Position numbers and translations under genes: made by a program. Below, in pieces: positions 10,534 through 23,048 of a stretch of 64,000 bases of DNA. Every line of letters begins with the position of its first letter. Positions within the stretch are counted from its first letter, which is position 1. The notes under the pieces were generated by a model. That model was given only the letters and a program-made list of their open reading frames with translations. It was not told the origin of the DNA and searched no databases. The stretch comes from Dolomedes plantarius (lineage: Eukaryota; Arthropoda; Arachnida; Araneae; Dolomedidae), in assembly GCA_907164885.2 (NCBI GenBank), contig OU015498.1:129769651-129833650 (forward strand). The letters run 5' to 3'.

Positions 10534-13474
10534 TAGGGTGGAGCGCTCGTATATGGAGAAAAAAAAAATTTCAATTTCATTTCTAATAGTGATCAATGTT
10601 TGACCTACCTATAGAGGGACAAAAAAATGTATTACAATTTTTTTATTAATATTCTCCTTTTACCCACGCATTACTTTGAAATTACACTTTTGCTGACATA
10701 CAGATGAACCTTGAACGAGGATATTGTTCTAAATTCTATATAAACTATTAGTTATTAAGTAATAAAACGACTCACAAGGAGCAAATTGTTACTAATTTAA
10801 TAAAAAAAAGCTTCACTTAAAACAGAACATGTATAAAACTAGTCAAAGGATACTTTAAAATCACGTTTGGTGTCGATTTGGGCATCAAATTTCTTGACTC
10901 AATTTTGGAATTCCTGATACCTTCTTTGGACTTTTTATCACATACCTGCATAGAAACCCCCGTTGTGTCTTTACTGAACGTTTTAAGGCTTGGGTATACA
11001 AGGAAATCTTAGAAAGGTTTCTTTTCACTTCCTTTTGTTTTCCACCATCGAGAGCAAATCTTCATCCTTGACGTCCTCCTAAGAATGGGAAGTGGTTGGA
11101 ATACTTTTGTTGCCAATCTATAGGTCTGTGTATGATTTGCCTTAAGTTTATTTTAGGACCTCAAAAACACGAGGAGGAACTTTCCGTGGATGAATCGCAT
11201 GTACTTGCTTTTAAGATTCTATCTGGCAGCAGTTTACGAATGTGTTTTTCAGAATCTGAGAGCATCGCTAATAGAAAATTCCTCAGGATCGCAAAGAGCT
11301 GTTTCCGATCAATGACAGGATCGACTATTTCCCTTTTGTTTGAAGGGCTGGAAGATATCGAGAATCTGAAACCAATTTCCTAAAATGTACTAGACCCATC
11401 TTTGCATGACGGATTGCATTTTAATTTGTTGAACCAAACAGGCTCGTAAACTCTAACAACACATTTTGGTAAGATGTTTACGATTTCAGAAGGTTTTCTC
11501 GTCAAAATATATAGCCCTTAATATTCCTCTTGGCTGTCGTTCATCCATCCGAGCTGCGGCATGTTCTCCTGGAGCTATGTTTGCTAGATTGGAAGGACAC
11601 ACGCCACTAATTACAGCTGATGCAATATCATACAAATAACGTTGATCCGATCTTAGATCTCTGATGATATCCGACTGAATATCCGGCAACACGCTTTCTA
11701 TCTTTTCATACTATACAACCTGATTGTTTTCACATGTTTCTAGTAATCTTCCAATAGTACCAGAATAGGAAGTAGGGCCAGTAATTTCGCCATCTAAGTA
11801 TGAAAACAGGTGTCTTAAAGGCAATTCATTCGTGTGTAAAAGGCATATGATCCATTATAAAGTTTGATTCAAACATTTTTTTACCAACAGTATAACACCA
11901 CCGTTTTTCCCTGTATTTGTAACTGTTCCATCACAACCAACCGCTACTGTCTCTCTGAATGAAATGTTTTCAGAAGAAAGCAGATCAGATATAGCAAGTT
12001 CTATGCTGCTAGCCGTCCCAGTACTCAGGACAGCGTAGCCGACGTAAATATAGTCTGGTTCCTTGAGAACTGAAATGTGTTCTACCACCACTTGGCGGTA
12101 TTTTTGACACCCTTTTCTATCGTTAAAACTTTATTCTTTCTGCCGTCAAAGAATAAAGCTGGAACACTGAAAACTCGATGTTTAGCTAATATTTCTCTGC
12201 GTTCTTTATCTCTTTCACGGCGCAATTTTGATCTGTCTATTATTTCGACATCTGATTTAATGCCATAAAGAACTGCCGACGCGATTTCTGCACCAGCTCG
12301 CCCCAGAGTTTTATCAAATAGGCCATAAAGGTCACATCTTTCTGACAAAGACGGCAAGCTGAGATTTAACTTTTTCTGGGGCACTTGGAGCTTGAAGACA
12401 CGGTTTTAAATTATCGCCTATATCAATTGTATCTTCTGATTCGTCCGATATAACAGAGCTTCGTGGAGAAAGCTCTGTATTCTTGCGTTACTCTCTATTG
12501 TCACAGAATCATAATAGTTTTAAATTTCTATTTCTTCATTCATTTTTCTATTTTTTTCGTTTGGGAAAAGTCTATTACCACCAATAATCATTTTCCTTTC
12601 AGTCTTCTAATCCAGTCAAAAAAGTTTGTTCTTCTTGCGTATTTAGTTCTTTTGGACACTTACATTGTAGAAAATCTTTGCACCTTACAAAGCTCAGATA
12701 GCAAATAGTTTGTTTACTACGGGTGTGGAAATCTTCTTTTTTTGGTCAATCATTTCCAGATTATATAACAATTTTTCATTTCTAATGGTAAGTTCTTATC
12801 AGATGTATAATGCGGGGTGGGATACGATTGGAATTAAGCTTTTTGACATATAAGTTTAAATTCTCACCGCACAATTTCCGCAATATGTAAAACAGCTGGC
12901 TCCCTTCGAGTATCCGATTTAAGCTTTAGCGAAATCTTACAAAATTATAAATTTCATGAACTCCTATACGTAGGTAACCATATTACTTTTCACCTCTTCA
13001 ATGTTGTAAAAAATACTATTAGAAGCTTTTACTTGTTATTATCCATATTCAACTCTTGTAACAATTAGCAACGAAACTGTAGATACAACCGAACGGTGAA
13101 CACTAAATCCGTGTAAAGTCACTGTGTTTCTGACCAAAAGGAAGTTTTTTTATGGTTCCGTGTGGCAGTGCGCATCCGCATGAGCAGAGGGAGTCATGAC
13201 CCGGACAAGGCATTCACCACCACACACACCTATAAGGTTGCAAAAAAGGTTCGTTTGGCTAATTAATTGACTTTTGTTTCCTCTCAATTTCGCGATTACA
13301 ATGATATAGAACAGAGAAATTTGATCAGATTTTGAGAAATTCAGATCAAATGCACGGGTAGATAGACCTCAAAAATAAATTAAAAAATATTTAAGTACGC
13401 TTTTTGAACGGTTCGGTCACATATTTTTCGCTATTTGGAAAGAATTGGCAAATTGGATTTTTCGCTCCACCCTA
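10534..13474 (-). mobile_element. Unclassified 2.9-kb DNA transposon with TAGGGTGGAGCG ends
   Basis: The left end TAGGGTGGAGCG at 10534 is matched by the exact inverted sequence CGCTCCACCCTA ending at 13474. Similarity beyond these 12 bases is weak. The flanks are GTATACAAT (10525-10533) and GTGTACTAT (13475-13483), a possible 9-bp target duplication with two mismatches. Between the ends lies a decayed minus-strand gene. Short TAG-beginning inverted repeats and an 8-9-bp duplication are compatible with hAT-like, Merlin-like or other DDE elements. I cannot decide which. Confidence 0.65.
11080..12715 (-). pseudogene. Decayed transposase-like gene of an uncharacterised arthropod/cnidarian repeat family
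   Basis: Minus-strand frames linked by frameshifts show, in order: a basic helix with DRSKLRRERDKERREI; ALFFDGRKNK; VEHISVLKEPDYIYVGYAVL; VAVGCDGTVTNTGKNGGVIL; CLLHTNELPLRHLF; TGPTSYSGTIGRLLETCE; LRSDQRYLYDIASAVISGVC; and near 11230 FLLAMLSDSEKHIRKL. This order matches a family I recall from uncharacterised multicopy genes in spiders, aphids and Hydra. The conserved aspartates in the FDGR and CDGT motifs would suit a DDE nuclease, but that is inference. There are at least four frame breaks or stops (including near 12085, 11860 and 11730), so it is inactive. Its placement between matching inverted ends supports a transposase role. Confidence 0.6.
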
Positions 13475-13483
13475 GTGTACTAT

Positions 13484-14173
13484 CCCATGTTCCCCTGATT
13501 TGTGTTATGCTTCTCCTACAATATTGTGTTTAAAGGTGTTTTTACAATCGTGTTTTGTATTATCCTTGTGCACCATTCATATTTGACAAATAAACAATGG
13601 TTACAAATGAACCGGTTGTTCTTTCATCGTACTACAACCACCAACCTCGCTATAAATGATTGTACTTTATTTGCCTGAGCACTTTTAGCACGTGCCACCT
13701 AGTCTGTATTATTGCACTCTTCATTAATTGGATGGTAGAAAAATTGTACTTATTGGGACGCGTGAAACAACCAATTATCGTTTATTTTCTTGTTGCGACT
13801 AAATGAGGAACTTTACAGTATATCAATTTTAAATGCACAAATAAAACCCACCTAATTACAATAAGTATAATTGTTAGAAATGCCTTCCTGTCATGGAATT
13901 AACGGTACCGATCTACTAAAACATTTTTTGTTCCACATTTTTGTTTAATTTAAGTTTTCTGAAAGAGAAGAGTTAGAGCTAGTACTGAACTTTATGACCT
14001 TTTTAGAAATTAAACCTCGATGATGAAAATAAAACATACAGTGGAAAACCCTTGTCTCTTTTGATTTTGTCCTATTTCTTTGGCTTATGAGCTTTCGAGC
14101 AAAAATAAATAATCTTTCAAGTAAAGAGATTGTGTAATATATAATTTCAGGACAGGAACTAATAAATTAAATG
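13484..14173. other. Featureless spacer
   Basis: No gene seen. AATAAA at about 13590 and the nearby TCGTACTACAACC resemble LTR or UTR sequence but cannot be delimited. Confidence 0.35.
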
Positions 14174-14290
14174 CAGTGAAACTTCCCTGTCGTGGTCAGT
14201 AATGGTTCCGAAAAAGTGGTCGTTTTGTGTGGAGTGGCCGTCGAAAAGAGTTTTTTCCTTAGCATGGCTTCTAGGAGTCTTTAATCGGTT
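14174..14290. mobile_element. Possible pogo/Tigger-type transposon end
   Basis: CAGTGAAACTTCCCTGTCGT followed by GTGGTCGTTTTGTGTGGAGTGGCCG is very like pogo/Tigger terminal sequences, which start CAGTG and carry repeated GTGG motifs. The flanking dinucleotide is TG rather than TA. No partner end was found. Confidence 0.4.
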
Positions 14291-16130
14291 TTGGATAAAA
14301 TATGGCCATTTAGAGGGTGATAATCGAATTAGAGCAGCCGGCTATAGAAGTTCACCTTAACTGATAAAACAACATCATTAATAGCTGCTAATTATTTGGA
14401 AAGAGCTCACATCAGGTAAAATGAAATATTTTGTTCTAATCTACCGTTCCCTGATAGCATAGATTCCTAGATGTTAACAACGCCAAAGTTCCCTTAAAAT
14501 ATTTCTAAACCATTGACAGGTCTACTTGTAAAAAAAAAATTAAATAAAAAAAATAAATAATTCTGTTGCGAGTGTTATTAAATGTTTATTAATATCTAAC
14601 GTAAAATTAAGAAAAGAACAAAATTCGCTTTTAATTGTATTGAAAAATCAGTGCGTTTGAAATTTCTAAAATTTAAAGCACTGTATTTGATTTATTATTT
14701 TGCGGTCTCCTTGATTTCCTGAGAATGTTTCATCCTTCTTAAAATTACAGAAAATCAATGCAATCTTCGATATGAGGAAATCCCCCTCCCCCCAAATTAC
14801 TAGTTTAAGTAAATGTAATCCATCTTTAGAATTTAGTTTTTACTTTTTTATGAAAACATTAAACTACAATCTGTCAGTAACTTCTCATTCAGATACTAAT
14901 AGTTGTCAAAAGCATTTCGTCAGAGAATCGAAATGCATTTTAAGAATATAGTTCGGAAGAAGGAAAGGTTTCAGATATTCCTCACACTACACACGCACTC
15001 AGAATCAAATTCTAGAACTTGCACCTTTCATAAGTCTTGAAATTCGGTCATCCATTTCTAGAAAAAACGCTAGAACGAAAAAAAGAATCAGTTCAGGTAA
15101 ATAATCTACTTTCTTTCAACTTACTGAAGCACAAATATGAGATAACAAGAGTGTATTGAAAAGCCCTATGCTTAATACAAACAGGAAAACCCAAACAGTC
15201 ATCTCTCATTAAAGAATTATTGACATGACGTTTATGAGTATTTTTTGGAGAATTTCGTAGTTAGGTCTCACTCAAACTAAAGATCAATGAAAATTGTTAG
15301 TTTTAACTTCTTTGGACTTAAGGCTAGCTTAAGCATAAGGGGATAAGAGACCTTAAACGTCGTTTTTTTAAAATTTTGCATATTTACTCTATATACAAAC
15401 TGAGAATAATTAATATTCTTTTTTTACTACACTGAAGACAGTTTGAATTCACAATATTTGTCGAAGAATAAGACCTGTTTTTTAAAAAAATTCTTCATAA
15501 TTTTTTTCGTGTTTGTAAGGTCGATAGTAAATATTCTTTCAATAAATCGTTTCAGATTCTTTAATGGGTTAAAACATAATATAAAACAAATATTTCGAGT
15601 ACGGGAAAGTATGGATCAAGATTCAAGGCAGGAAAGATTAAATCTAAATTCAAAGCAAGAAATATTCATGAGTTTAGCTAATTTATGGCAAGGATATAAA
15701 ATTTCAGGTTATATTACTCATTCAAGGCAGTAGTTGGCATTGAATAGGTATGGTATTAAACTCCCTGGAAGCTTTCATTATAAATTATCCTTTAGATCAC
15801 CTTAAACGAACCTAGAAAAACTTTAATAAAGAACCTAAAGGTAGAAAATTGTTTGAAAATTTAATATTTCTTATAGATAATTTGGAGTGAAAAGTATTTA
15901 AAATTCAGCAGAGATAGTTTTTACTGAAGCAATATATATGCTAATGCAAATTTTCTTTGTTTGCTATTCCTTGATATATATTTAGTGCATTATCCTACAT
16001 CTTTTTATAAACCCATATCTTATACTCGTATTTTAATTTAAAACGCAATTTGAGAAACTGATTCCCAAATAATGAATGTATTGATCCTTGCACAAAAAAA
16101 TTTAAATTAAAAAGAGTTAATTTAATTCGT
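14291..16130. other. Featureless AT-rich spacer
   Basis: Only short frames without recognisable domains; no element ends seen. Confidence 0.5.
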
Positions 16131-16165
16131 TAATATATATAATTATATATATATATATATATATC

Positions 16166-16208
<43 letters not shown>

Positions 16209-16213
16209 ATACA

Positions 16214-16252
<39 letters not shown>
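16131..16252. repeat. Imperfect (TA)n microsatellite
   Basis: About 120 bases of alternating TA with occasional AAT, CATA and CTA interruptions. The apparent reading frames here (Tyr-Ile alternation) are artefacts. Confidence 0.95.
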
Positions 16253-16255
<3 letters not shown>

Positions 16256-16554
16256 CGAAAATTGACACCAGATGTCGTTGAAAGGAGCCTTTATACTTAA
16301 CAGTCTATGTAGACACACAACTAATGAATAGAGTAAGTGTTGTGTATCGCTTTATAAATTAATAATTAAATTAATATACAGTGATTTTAATACCTTAATA
16401 ATTTTCTCCACCTATTGTTTAACTTTGATGAGTGTCATTAGATTAATTTTCTCGCGAATTAATTGTAGTGACACTCATGAAAGTTGAGCAAATGATAAAT
16501 CATATTTTATGTACTAAATGTAACATGCAAGAATTTAATGTATTTTAGTGTTTG

Positions 16555-17325
16555 ATTGACTGACAATTTCAATTTATTTTAAATTTTCTTTTCATGTGGA
16601 TTGACTGACGCAAGGTAAAGTTTTTTTTTTATAATTAAGCTTTGTTTAGAATTTTTCATTTATTTTCCCCCTTTAATTTTTAAGTTTTATACGCTTATTT
16701 TTTTCCTTTTATATATATATATATATATTTTAAATTATCACGTATTGGTTTGAAACACAGAAGTGCTTGTCGAGAATCTTTAAAAAAATGGCGATACAGT
16801 TTATTCAGTTGCATTCAAAAAAAGAGACGATTTTGCCCACTTTTTGCAATGGAATATGCTGATAAGAGAAACCACATGGGGTTTCCCCATATGTTGTACC
16901 CGGATGTGAGAGGGTCGAGAAGCTCTTGGACATGCTTGAGGCGAGTAACAGCACAGATGATGTAATTAAAAGCACCACGTGTAATGGACTAAAAAAGATT
17001 AAAAAGGGCAGCACACACAAAAAATACGGGGCTTTTCCTTTTTTCCTGGTTGTCTGGCTGGCGGAAACTCTAGCTGTGTCTCTGCACTGATCAATGCTGC
17101 TGTTTGTTCGGAGTTGACGAGAATTTTCGAAGAACGCCATTATGATGAAGATTGTTGAACAAAGACCCTGGACCTGGAGGATTGTTCCTCCCTATGTTCT
17201 AAGACGATTGAGTATGGAAGTGGTCTCCAGGCTTCTAAGCTATCCGATAAAATAAGTTTTTTTTTAGCCATGGCTTAATTTAATTTAATATTTTTTAAGG
17301 ATTTTTTTAGTCAGTCAATCTAAAT
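16555..17325. other. Candidate element bounded by inverted GATTGACTGAC
   Basis: GATTGACTGAC occurs at 16555 and again at 16600. Its inverse, GTCAGTCAATC, is at 17310-17320 beside a T-rich run. The interior (16750-17260) is distinctly GC-richer than its surroundings and holds an open plus-strand frame of 74 codons without a start (16866-17087, containing VEKLLDMLEASNSTDDV and STHKKYGAFPFFLVVWLAE). I do not recognise this protein. It may be a decayed transposon or retrocopied exon. Confidence 0.3.
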
Positions 17326-18318
17326 TTTTTTTATTTTTTTTGTTGTGGCCATTTTTATTTTTCATTATGTTGTTCAAATGATAATTATTAATTTTTATTA
17401 TGAGAGATATAATTTAATGTTTTATGTTTACAAGTAGAACGAGGGATATTACTAATATGTATGTGTATATGTGTATAAAGGTTATGGCAATGAGATAAGA
17501 TTTCTCTAATTTATGTTTAACGTAAGGTGATTAGATTATATTATTTGTGTTAATAGTAAGAATAAAAATTTTGGTTTGTTTCCCTCAGTTAAAATTTTGT
17601 CTGTCATGTTTTGTGAATAATCATTTGTGAATTTCTGTAGCCACGAATCTAGGTTATTGTTTAATTAGGAGATTGATACACAACGCAATACTAACCACTA
17701 TACGTTTAAATATAAGGATAGTTTAAATATTAAATTAATTATTACTGCTTTGTTGATTTGAATTAAATAACTAAATAATAATGAATAATAGTAAAAAAAG
17801 ATTAGATACAACAATGGTGTCACTACTCTTGTTTGTTTGATTTAAATAAAGCAATAAGAAATAATAAAAAAGTTTAGATACAACAGTAAGACAATAACCT
17901 TCGAAAGTGCGGAGATCGATTTCTACTACATTACTTTTAGTTTTTAATAAAGAAGGATATAACCCTCATTTGAAATCTGGAGAATGATATTCTTCACATC
18001 TAACCGACTTTGAATCTGCTCCTGTACTACCTTTTAAGAATATCCTTGTAGGGTATATGCTGTCTCAAATTTTAAAAAAAATGTTTTAGATAGACATTAT
18101 AAATTCTGTTTAAAAACCACTTGTAATAATATTGTTGATAATAATGTCAGGAACAACTTTTTAATCAATTTTTTTCAGTTTAAATCAGTAAAAATTGTTC
18201 AATGTATTTCTTTAAAAAGAACGAACTAAATATATTATCCTGATAAATTTTCGGAACATACATCTTTTTATTCAAAGACGTAATTACTACTACTATGTGA
18301 AAATATCTGAAGAAAAAA
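17326..18318. other. Featureless AT-rich spacer
   Basis: No gene seen. A short near-duplication (AATAATAATAAAAAAGATTAGATACAAC-like) occurs near 17780 and 17850. Confidence 0.45.
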
Positions 18319-18803
18319 TTTGAAATGATTACTAATCAAAAGACCTTTAAATGGTCACTAATATTCGAATAATGAAACTATGAAGATTAAAAAAAAATTA
18401 AAGTGTTGATGTTGGTCTGTAAAACATACAATTTTATAGAGGAAACAATACCCAGAATCAGGGCAATCCTCATCACGTAAATCTTGAAATGATTTCTAAT
18501 CAAAAGACCTTAAATATTACTTATTCGAATTATGAACTAAGGAAGGTTAAAAAAATTTAAGTAGTGGTGTTGTGTCTGTAAACATACAATTTATGGATAA
18601 ACAATACTCACAAACCAGACAAATCATCATCACGTAAAAATCTTGAAATGATTACTAACCAAAAGACCTTTAAGATTACTTATATTCGAATTATGAACTA
18701 ATAAAGATAAAAAAATTCTAAAGTGGTGATTTTGTGTCTCTAAAACATACAATTTCTAGATGAAACAAAACCCACAAATCAGGGCAAATCTTCTTCACTT
18801 AAA
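18319..18803. repeat. Three tandem ~162-bp units
   Basis: The unit beginning TGAAATGATTACTAATCAAA and running through AAAACATACAATTT and CATCACGTAAA repeats at about 18321, 18485 and 18644 (spacings 164 and 159). Copies are diverged by indels, and no frame is conserved. Confidence 0.85.
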
Positions 18804-19273
18804 ACCTCAATAATGTCCGTCTTGAAAAATTGACGAAGTCATAGCCATTACAGTACTCCTAGGTGATTATCTCTTTTCGGATTTCTGAGAAGAGGGTCTT
18901 CATTAGCTATTAGAAATTCCTCATTCTCAAGAACTAACAAATGAAAGTTTAAGTGATCCAGTCTGAAAGAAAATGGAGATTTAATGTCTGACTGAATAGA
19001 TCTTTTAGGCAGAAATTTTAACTTAACGTTCAATTAAACCACGAGCGAAAAATGAAATCATATAAAATGTTTAACATGAGGGGGAAAAAGCTGGATTTAA
19101 ATTTTTTTAATAATATTAATACTTTGTTACGGTGACAATAAGTTGTTTTTCTTTTTTTACTAAAAATCTATAATGTTACTGTCACTTGTAGAACTCTGCA
19201 GTGGAACGATATTGAGATAAATAGTATTCAACACCTCTATGATAAAATACAAAAAAATAATTGTAACGATATG
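18804..19273. other. Unassigned spacer
   Basis: No gene or element recognised. Confidence 0.4.
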
Positions 19274-20225
19274 CAGGGTGTTCCAAAAAACCTTGACACA
19301 TTTTAAAAATTTATACACAAAAAAGCATAAAAGTCAGGAACTGGAATTCACAGATGTGTTTGTATATATTAGAGTTTTTTTCTGTGTCAAAAAGTTCAAC
19401 ATAGTTCGCTAGTTGTTCCATGAGAGGGAAAGTTGTAAAATGGCTACTCCATCAAAGAAAGCATTATGTGTCGGCTGGTATTTTAAGACGGATATGTTGC
19501 TCAAGTACAAAGAACTTTCGCACAAAATTCGAAAAGATCCTTCAAGTCGTAAAAGCATCTCAGCTTGGCACAAAAAAGTTTCTGGAAACGGGAAGGGTCC
19601 TTGAAAATCACCGAAATATGAAGACCAAGCACGTCCGAAGACAACATCTAAAGAATTGCGGATTATGGCAGATCGCATGATTGAACCATTTTTTTTTTCT
19701 ACTACAAACGGTAACAAAAGAAATTTCCTTAGACATGATTCAAAAATTTTTGCTGCTCCACAAATTACCTATTTACATCCCAAATCATTTGGCACAAGAC
19801 GGTGCGCCGCCTCATTGGGGTTGATTGTACGAGAAATTTTAAATGAAGAATTTCCAAACAGGTGGATTGGACGAGATGGTCTCATCCATAGCGTCCTTGA
19901 TCTCCAGACATTACACTTCTTGATTTTTTTCATTGGCGATTTGTCAAACACAAAATTTTCAACAAAAGTGGAAAGTGTTGAAGAACTCAAAAGACGCATA
20001 ACTGCTGCAATTTCATGTTTACGGAATCCATTTTGGAACGCAAATGGGCTGAGTTTGATTACTGACTAGACGTTCTCTGCCACAAAGGTGCACATATTGA
20101 AATTCATTGACTACACTAAAAAATAATTCTGATATATATGTACCCATTTGGGAATTTTTAGATCCTACCTTGTGTACTTTTTTTAATAAATTTTTAAAAT
20201 GTGTCAATTATTTTGAGACACAAGT
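19274..20225 (+). mobile_element. Internally deleted mariner-like (IS630/Tc1/mariner) element
   Basis: The left end CAGGGTGTTCCAAAAAACCT with TTGACACATTTTAAAAATTT is matched in inverse at the right end, where TTTAAAATGTGTCAATTATT leads to GACACAAGT. The inverted repeats are about 40 bases, strongest over GACACATTTTAAAAATTTAT. At 952 bp it is well short of an autonomous copy. The enclosed transposase fragments confirm the family and orientation. Confidence 0.8.
19440..20069 (+). pseudogene. Broken mariner-like transposase (DUF4817-type N-terminus)
   Basis: The frame at 19440 begins MATPSKKALCVGWYFKTD and continues with KDPSSRKSISAWHKK. This is the recognisable N-terminal helix-turn-helix of a widespread arthropod mariner-like transposase. 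After a stop at about 19604, the catalytic middle is missing. The C-terminal part reappears from about 19815 with LIVREILNEEFPNRWIGRDG and KVESVEELKRRITAAIS, ending at 20069. The stretch that should hold the final catalytic Asp (SPD-type motif before FFLWG) is garbled by mutation (LDLQTLHFLIFFIGD). It cannot encode active enzyme. Family assignment rests on remembered family sequences. Confidence 0.75.
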
Positions 20226-21809
20226 ATAACCCCTTAGTGTCATCTTGAGAAACTCGATCACAGCTGAGGAGTTTTTGGCTTAAATCAAGATTTTGCTTCA
20301 ATCTTGTTTTTTTTAAATAAAATATTTGAATTTAAAAACATTTTTACCTCGTAATTATTTCACAAATTTTTGGAGGATAAGAATTTATTTAAGATGGAAA
20401 TAAATATTTATTTTTCCTTCGTTTTAAATAATTCTTTCTGAAATATGTATGGGTTGACAATTAGCAAAATAAATGAAGAACATATATCTACTTCAGACTT
20501 TTAACATTTATATGTACAAGAATTTGCCTTAGCAACATTTTTTTAATTCCTTTTTATCAGCTTTGTATCGACCCATTCTTGAATGATACTGTTCAAAAGT
20601 TTTCGCATTTCCCACTGTCGAAACGCCGTAGAAATCTTTTGAAAAAACAATGTTGTAAATTATTCAAATGTTTTCTTCAAATGTCGATGCTTCGGTAGCC
20701 ATTAGCTTGGTTCTAATTTATTTGTGACTGTCTTCTGTTCAAACTTTGACAAATGTGTGTTAAAATTTACACCATAGAGGTAATATTTGTTCATATGAGG
20801 TCAGATAAATGTATATACTTACTTAAGTAAAAAATCAAGTATTTCAAACATTTTATAGATGTTTATGAATTTCCAATAAATATACAATTCCAGAATATCG
20901 TAATTTGGAGATAAATGAGAGTGCGATTTGACAAAAATGTGATACTTATTAAAATCTCAGAGACTAGTTATCTCAGATAGTAGTTATATAAATTTGACAC
21001 AAAATAATCCAACGAAAAGTGGAAAAAATATTAACATTATTCCGTACAGAAATGTTACATCACGAAACAAAATGATGGGAATAGAGAGAAACAAACATCT
21101 AAAGTTACATTATCTCGCTTAAATGTGCACTTTGCGGGGCAACCATAGTTAAAAATTTCTCTTATGGCTTGTTAAATTACAGATTCCACTCCAACTGCGA
21201 TTAGCCGTATACGAGGGATTGTTTTAGAGATTAGGAAGTTCCGAGAGTTGCTCTGCAGTTTGATGTGTAAAAAAAATTATTAAAAGAACTTAATTTTCTT
21301 CACATCTGATCTTTTTATTGATACTTGAACAAGCTGAGCTACTTTACAACGCCGTTAAAAGTTCCAAAACACGTGAATAAAAATTTCGAATGCTCAATTT
21401 GTGTATTTATAAAACCGATATAATTAGAAGCATGTCATTCATTGTCAAGCATGTAAGTATTTGATCATTCTACGTATTATTGCACTGGAAGTGTGTGATG
21501 TATATATGAAAAACGTTTTAATTGCTCAAAATACGTGGTAATTGAAATGTTTATCGGTTGTATATAAAAATGATCAAATATAATCTGAAACTTCAGTTCA
21601 ATCAAATATGTTGAAGTTTCGGGAGGCGAAGTAAATTTTGAAGCGTAAAAGCAATGTTATGACACTGTTGAAAGCTAATGGATAAAATTTAAATAAAACT
21701 ACATTTTTTTCTATTAAATACATTTAAATAAAAGTATGTGGTTCTTTTCCCAACCGATCCATCTGGTGCGATTATCTGAAAATTGGTGCCTTGACTATTT
21801 AAGGCAGTG
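20226..21809. other. Featureless AT-rich spacer
   Basis: No gene or element end recognised. Confidence 0.5.
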
Positions 21810-21910
21810 TTAACCTTTAGCTTATGGGGCCCATTTTTCCGATTCCCTATTTAGAACGGGAAATTTCATACCCCCTATGTAAGAACGGTCTTAAGGGTGT
21901 GTGTAGCGTG

Positions 21911-21950
<40 letters not shown>

Positions 21951-22006
21951 TTCTTAGGCTCGTATTCTTGGGATGCATGCTATCCACTCCGTAAGGAAAA
22001 GGTTAA
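21810..22006. mobile_element. TTAA-type (piggyBac-like) MITE with a (TA)n core, copy 1
   Basis: TTAA at 21810-21813 and 22003-22006 flank inverted ends CCTTTAGCTTATGGGG and, on the other strand, CCTTTTCCTTACGGGG-like sequence. The middle is a (TA)n tract at about 21915-21947. TTAA duplication with ends starting CC is typical of piggyBac-derived MITEs. A second full copy lies at 55854-56253, with right halves at 3.7 and 29.0 kb. Confidence 0.75.
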
Positions 22007-22955
22007 GATAGTGTTTTCAAACTATCTACCAGCTTGTAAAACTTCTCTCTGATCAATTTAATCACATTGAAATCTGTAAATAAAATAATTTCAAGATCTG
22101 GGCTAGTAAAATCTCTGCATTTTGATAGAAAATGCCATCTGTAAGTGAGTACATCTCGTTAAGGGAATTTAAGTTACTTTTTATGTCATATACTGATTCA
22201 AACAAGTATATTTTCCGTAAGAATAATCTTTACATCTTACAACGTAATCTTTCTGTTCAGGATTCTTTGTTTACCTGTCGAAGAAATCTTGTGTTAACTC
22301 CTATTGTTCATTTCAAATAAGGATCTATTTGGAACCTCGACAAAGAAATCTTTTAATCTTTTCAAGAGCCTTGAAGTTTTAAAAATATTCTACTTTTACA
22401 AAATGTTAGTATAAAAAAATAATACAAAATAAAATCAATGATTCAAGGGAGACAATCATTTCAAACTTTGAATTAAACTCCATTCAAGAAACTTCTTGTC
22501 TGAGAAACAATAAAGTGTATTTCAATATATTCTTCTAATATAGCCTCGTTTAAACAATCGACACTTTCTCGATCCTTCGTGCTGCTGATACTTTCTATTT
22601 CTTAGCCTTCCTTTTCATTACAGAAATGAACTAACATCTTTTCACGAAGACCGGAACATCAGCTGCACTGGCATCCTGCTGTCATTATTTCATACGAGAA
22701 AGTTGAAGCTCATTCTTTGAAGCATTTCTATGTCAATAATTCCCAAGGAATTGATGCAGAATAAGAGTAAGAAAGATTCTGATATTGGATTCCGATAATC
22801 AATACATCCTACCGTTCCGAGGTTTTCCTCATAACTTGGTTAACACAGGTCAGTCGAAGGAATAACGCTGTTGTTGCTGACGGCTGCGTCAATGTGCCTC
22901 CAGTTAAAAGCTTAATTCGCTAATAAGCTTTTGAAAATATGTAATTTAAATTGAA
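22007..22955. other. Unassigned spacer
   Basis: No convincing gene. A 62-codon frame at 22132 has no recognisable domain. Confidence 0.4.
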
Positions 22956-23006
22956 AGCTATATCTCATTTTAGATAGCAATATTCTATCTAAAATGAGAT
23001 ATAGCT
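22956..23006. repeat. Perfect 22-bp inverted repeat (hairpin)
   Basis: Arms 22956-22977 (AGCTATATCTCATTTTAGAT plus AG) and 22985-23006 are exact reverse complements separated by 7 bases. It lies at the broken 3' side of a Helitron copy. Confidence 0.95.
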
Positions 23007-23048
23007 CAATGTATGCAATTCAATGTATGCAATTCAATGTATGCAATT
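23007..23048. repeat. 14-bp unit repeated three times
   Basis: CAATGTATGCAATT occurs three times in tandem. The unit matches the start of the Helitron body (CAATGTATGCAATTCATGCC) found singly in the other copies, so it is a local expansion. Confidence 0.9.

Noticed and set aside
12077..12268. Plus-strand frame opposite the unclassified transposase
   Set aside because: Shadow of the minus-strand frame, which carries the recognisable motifs.
18319..18803. CRISPR-like array of regularly spaced repeats
   Set aside because: Units are about 162 bp, diverged along the whole length, with no short conserved repeat and unique spacer pattern; the genome is eukaryotic.
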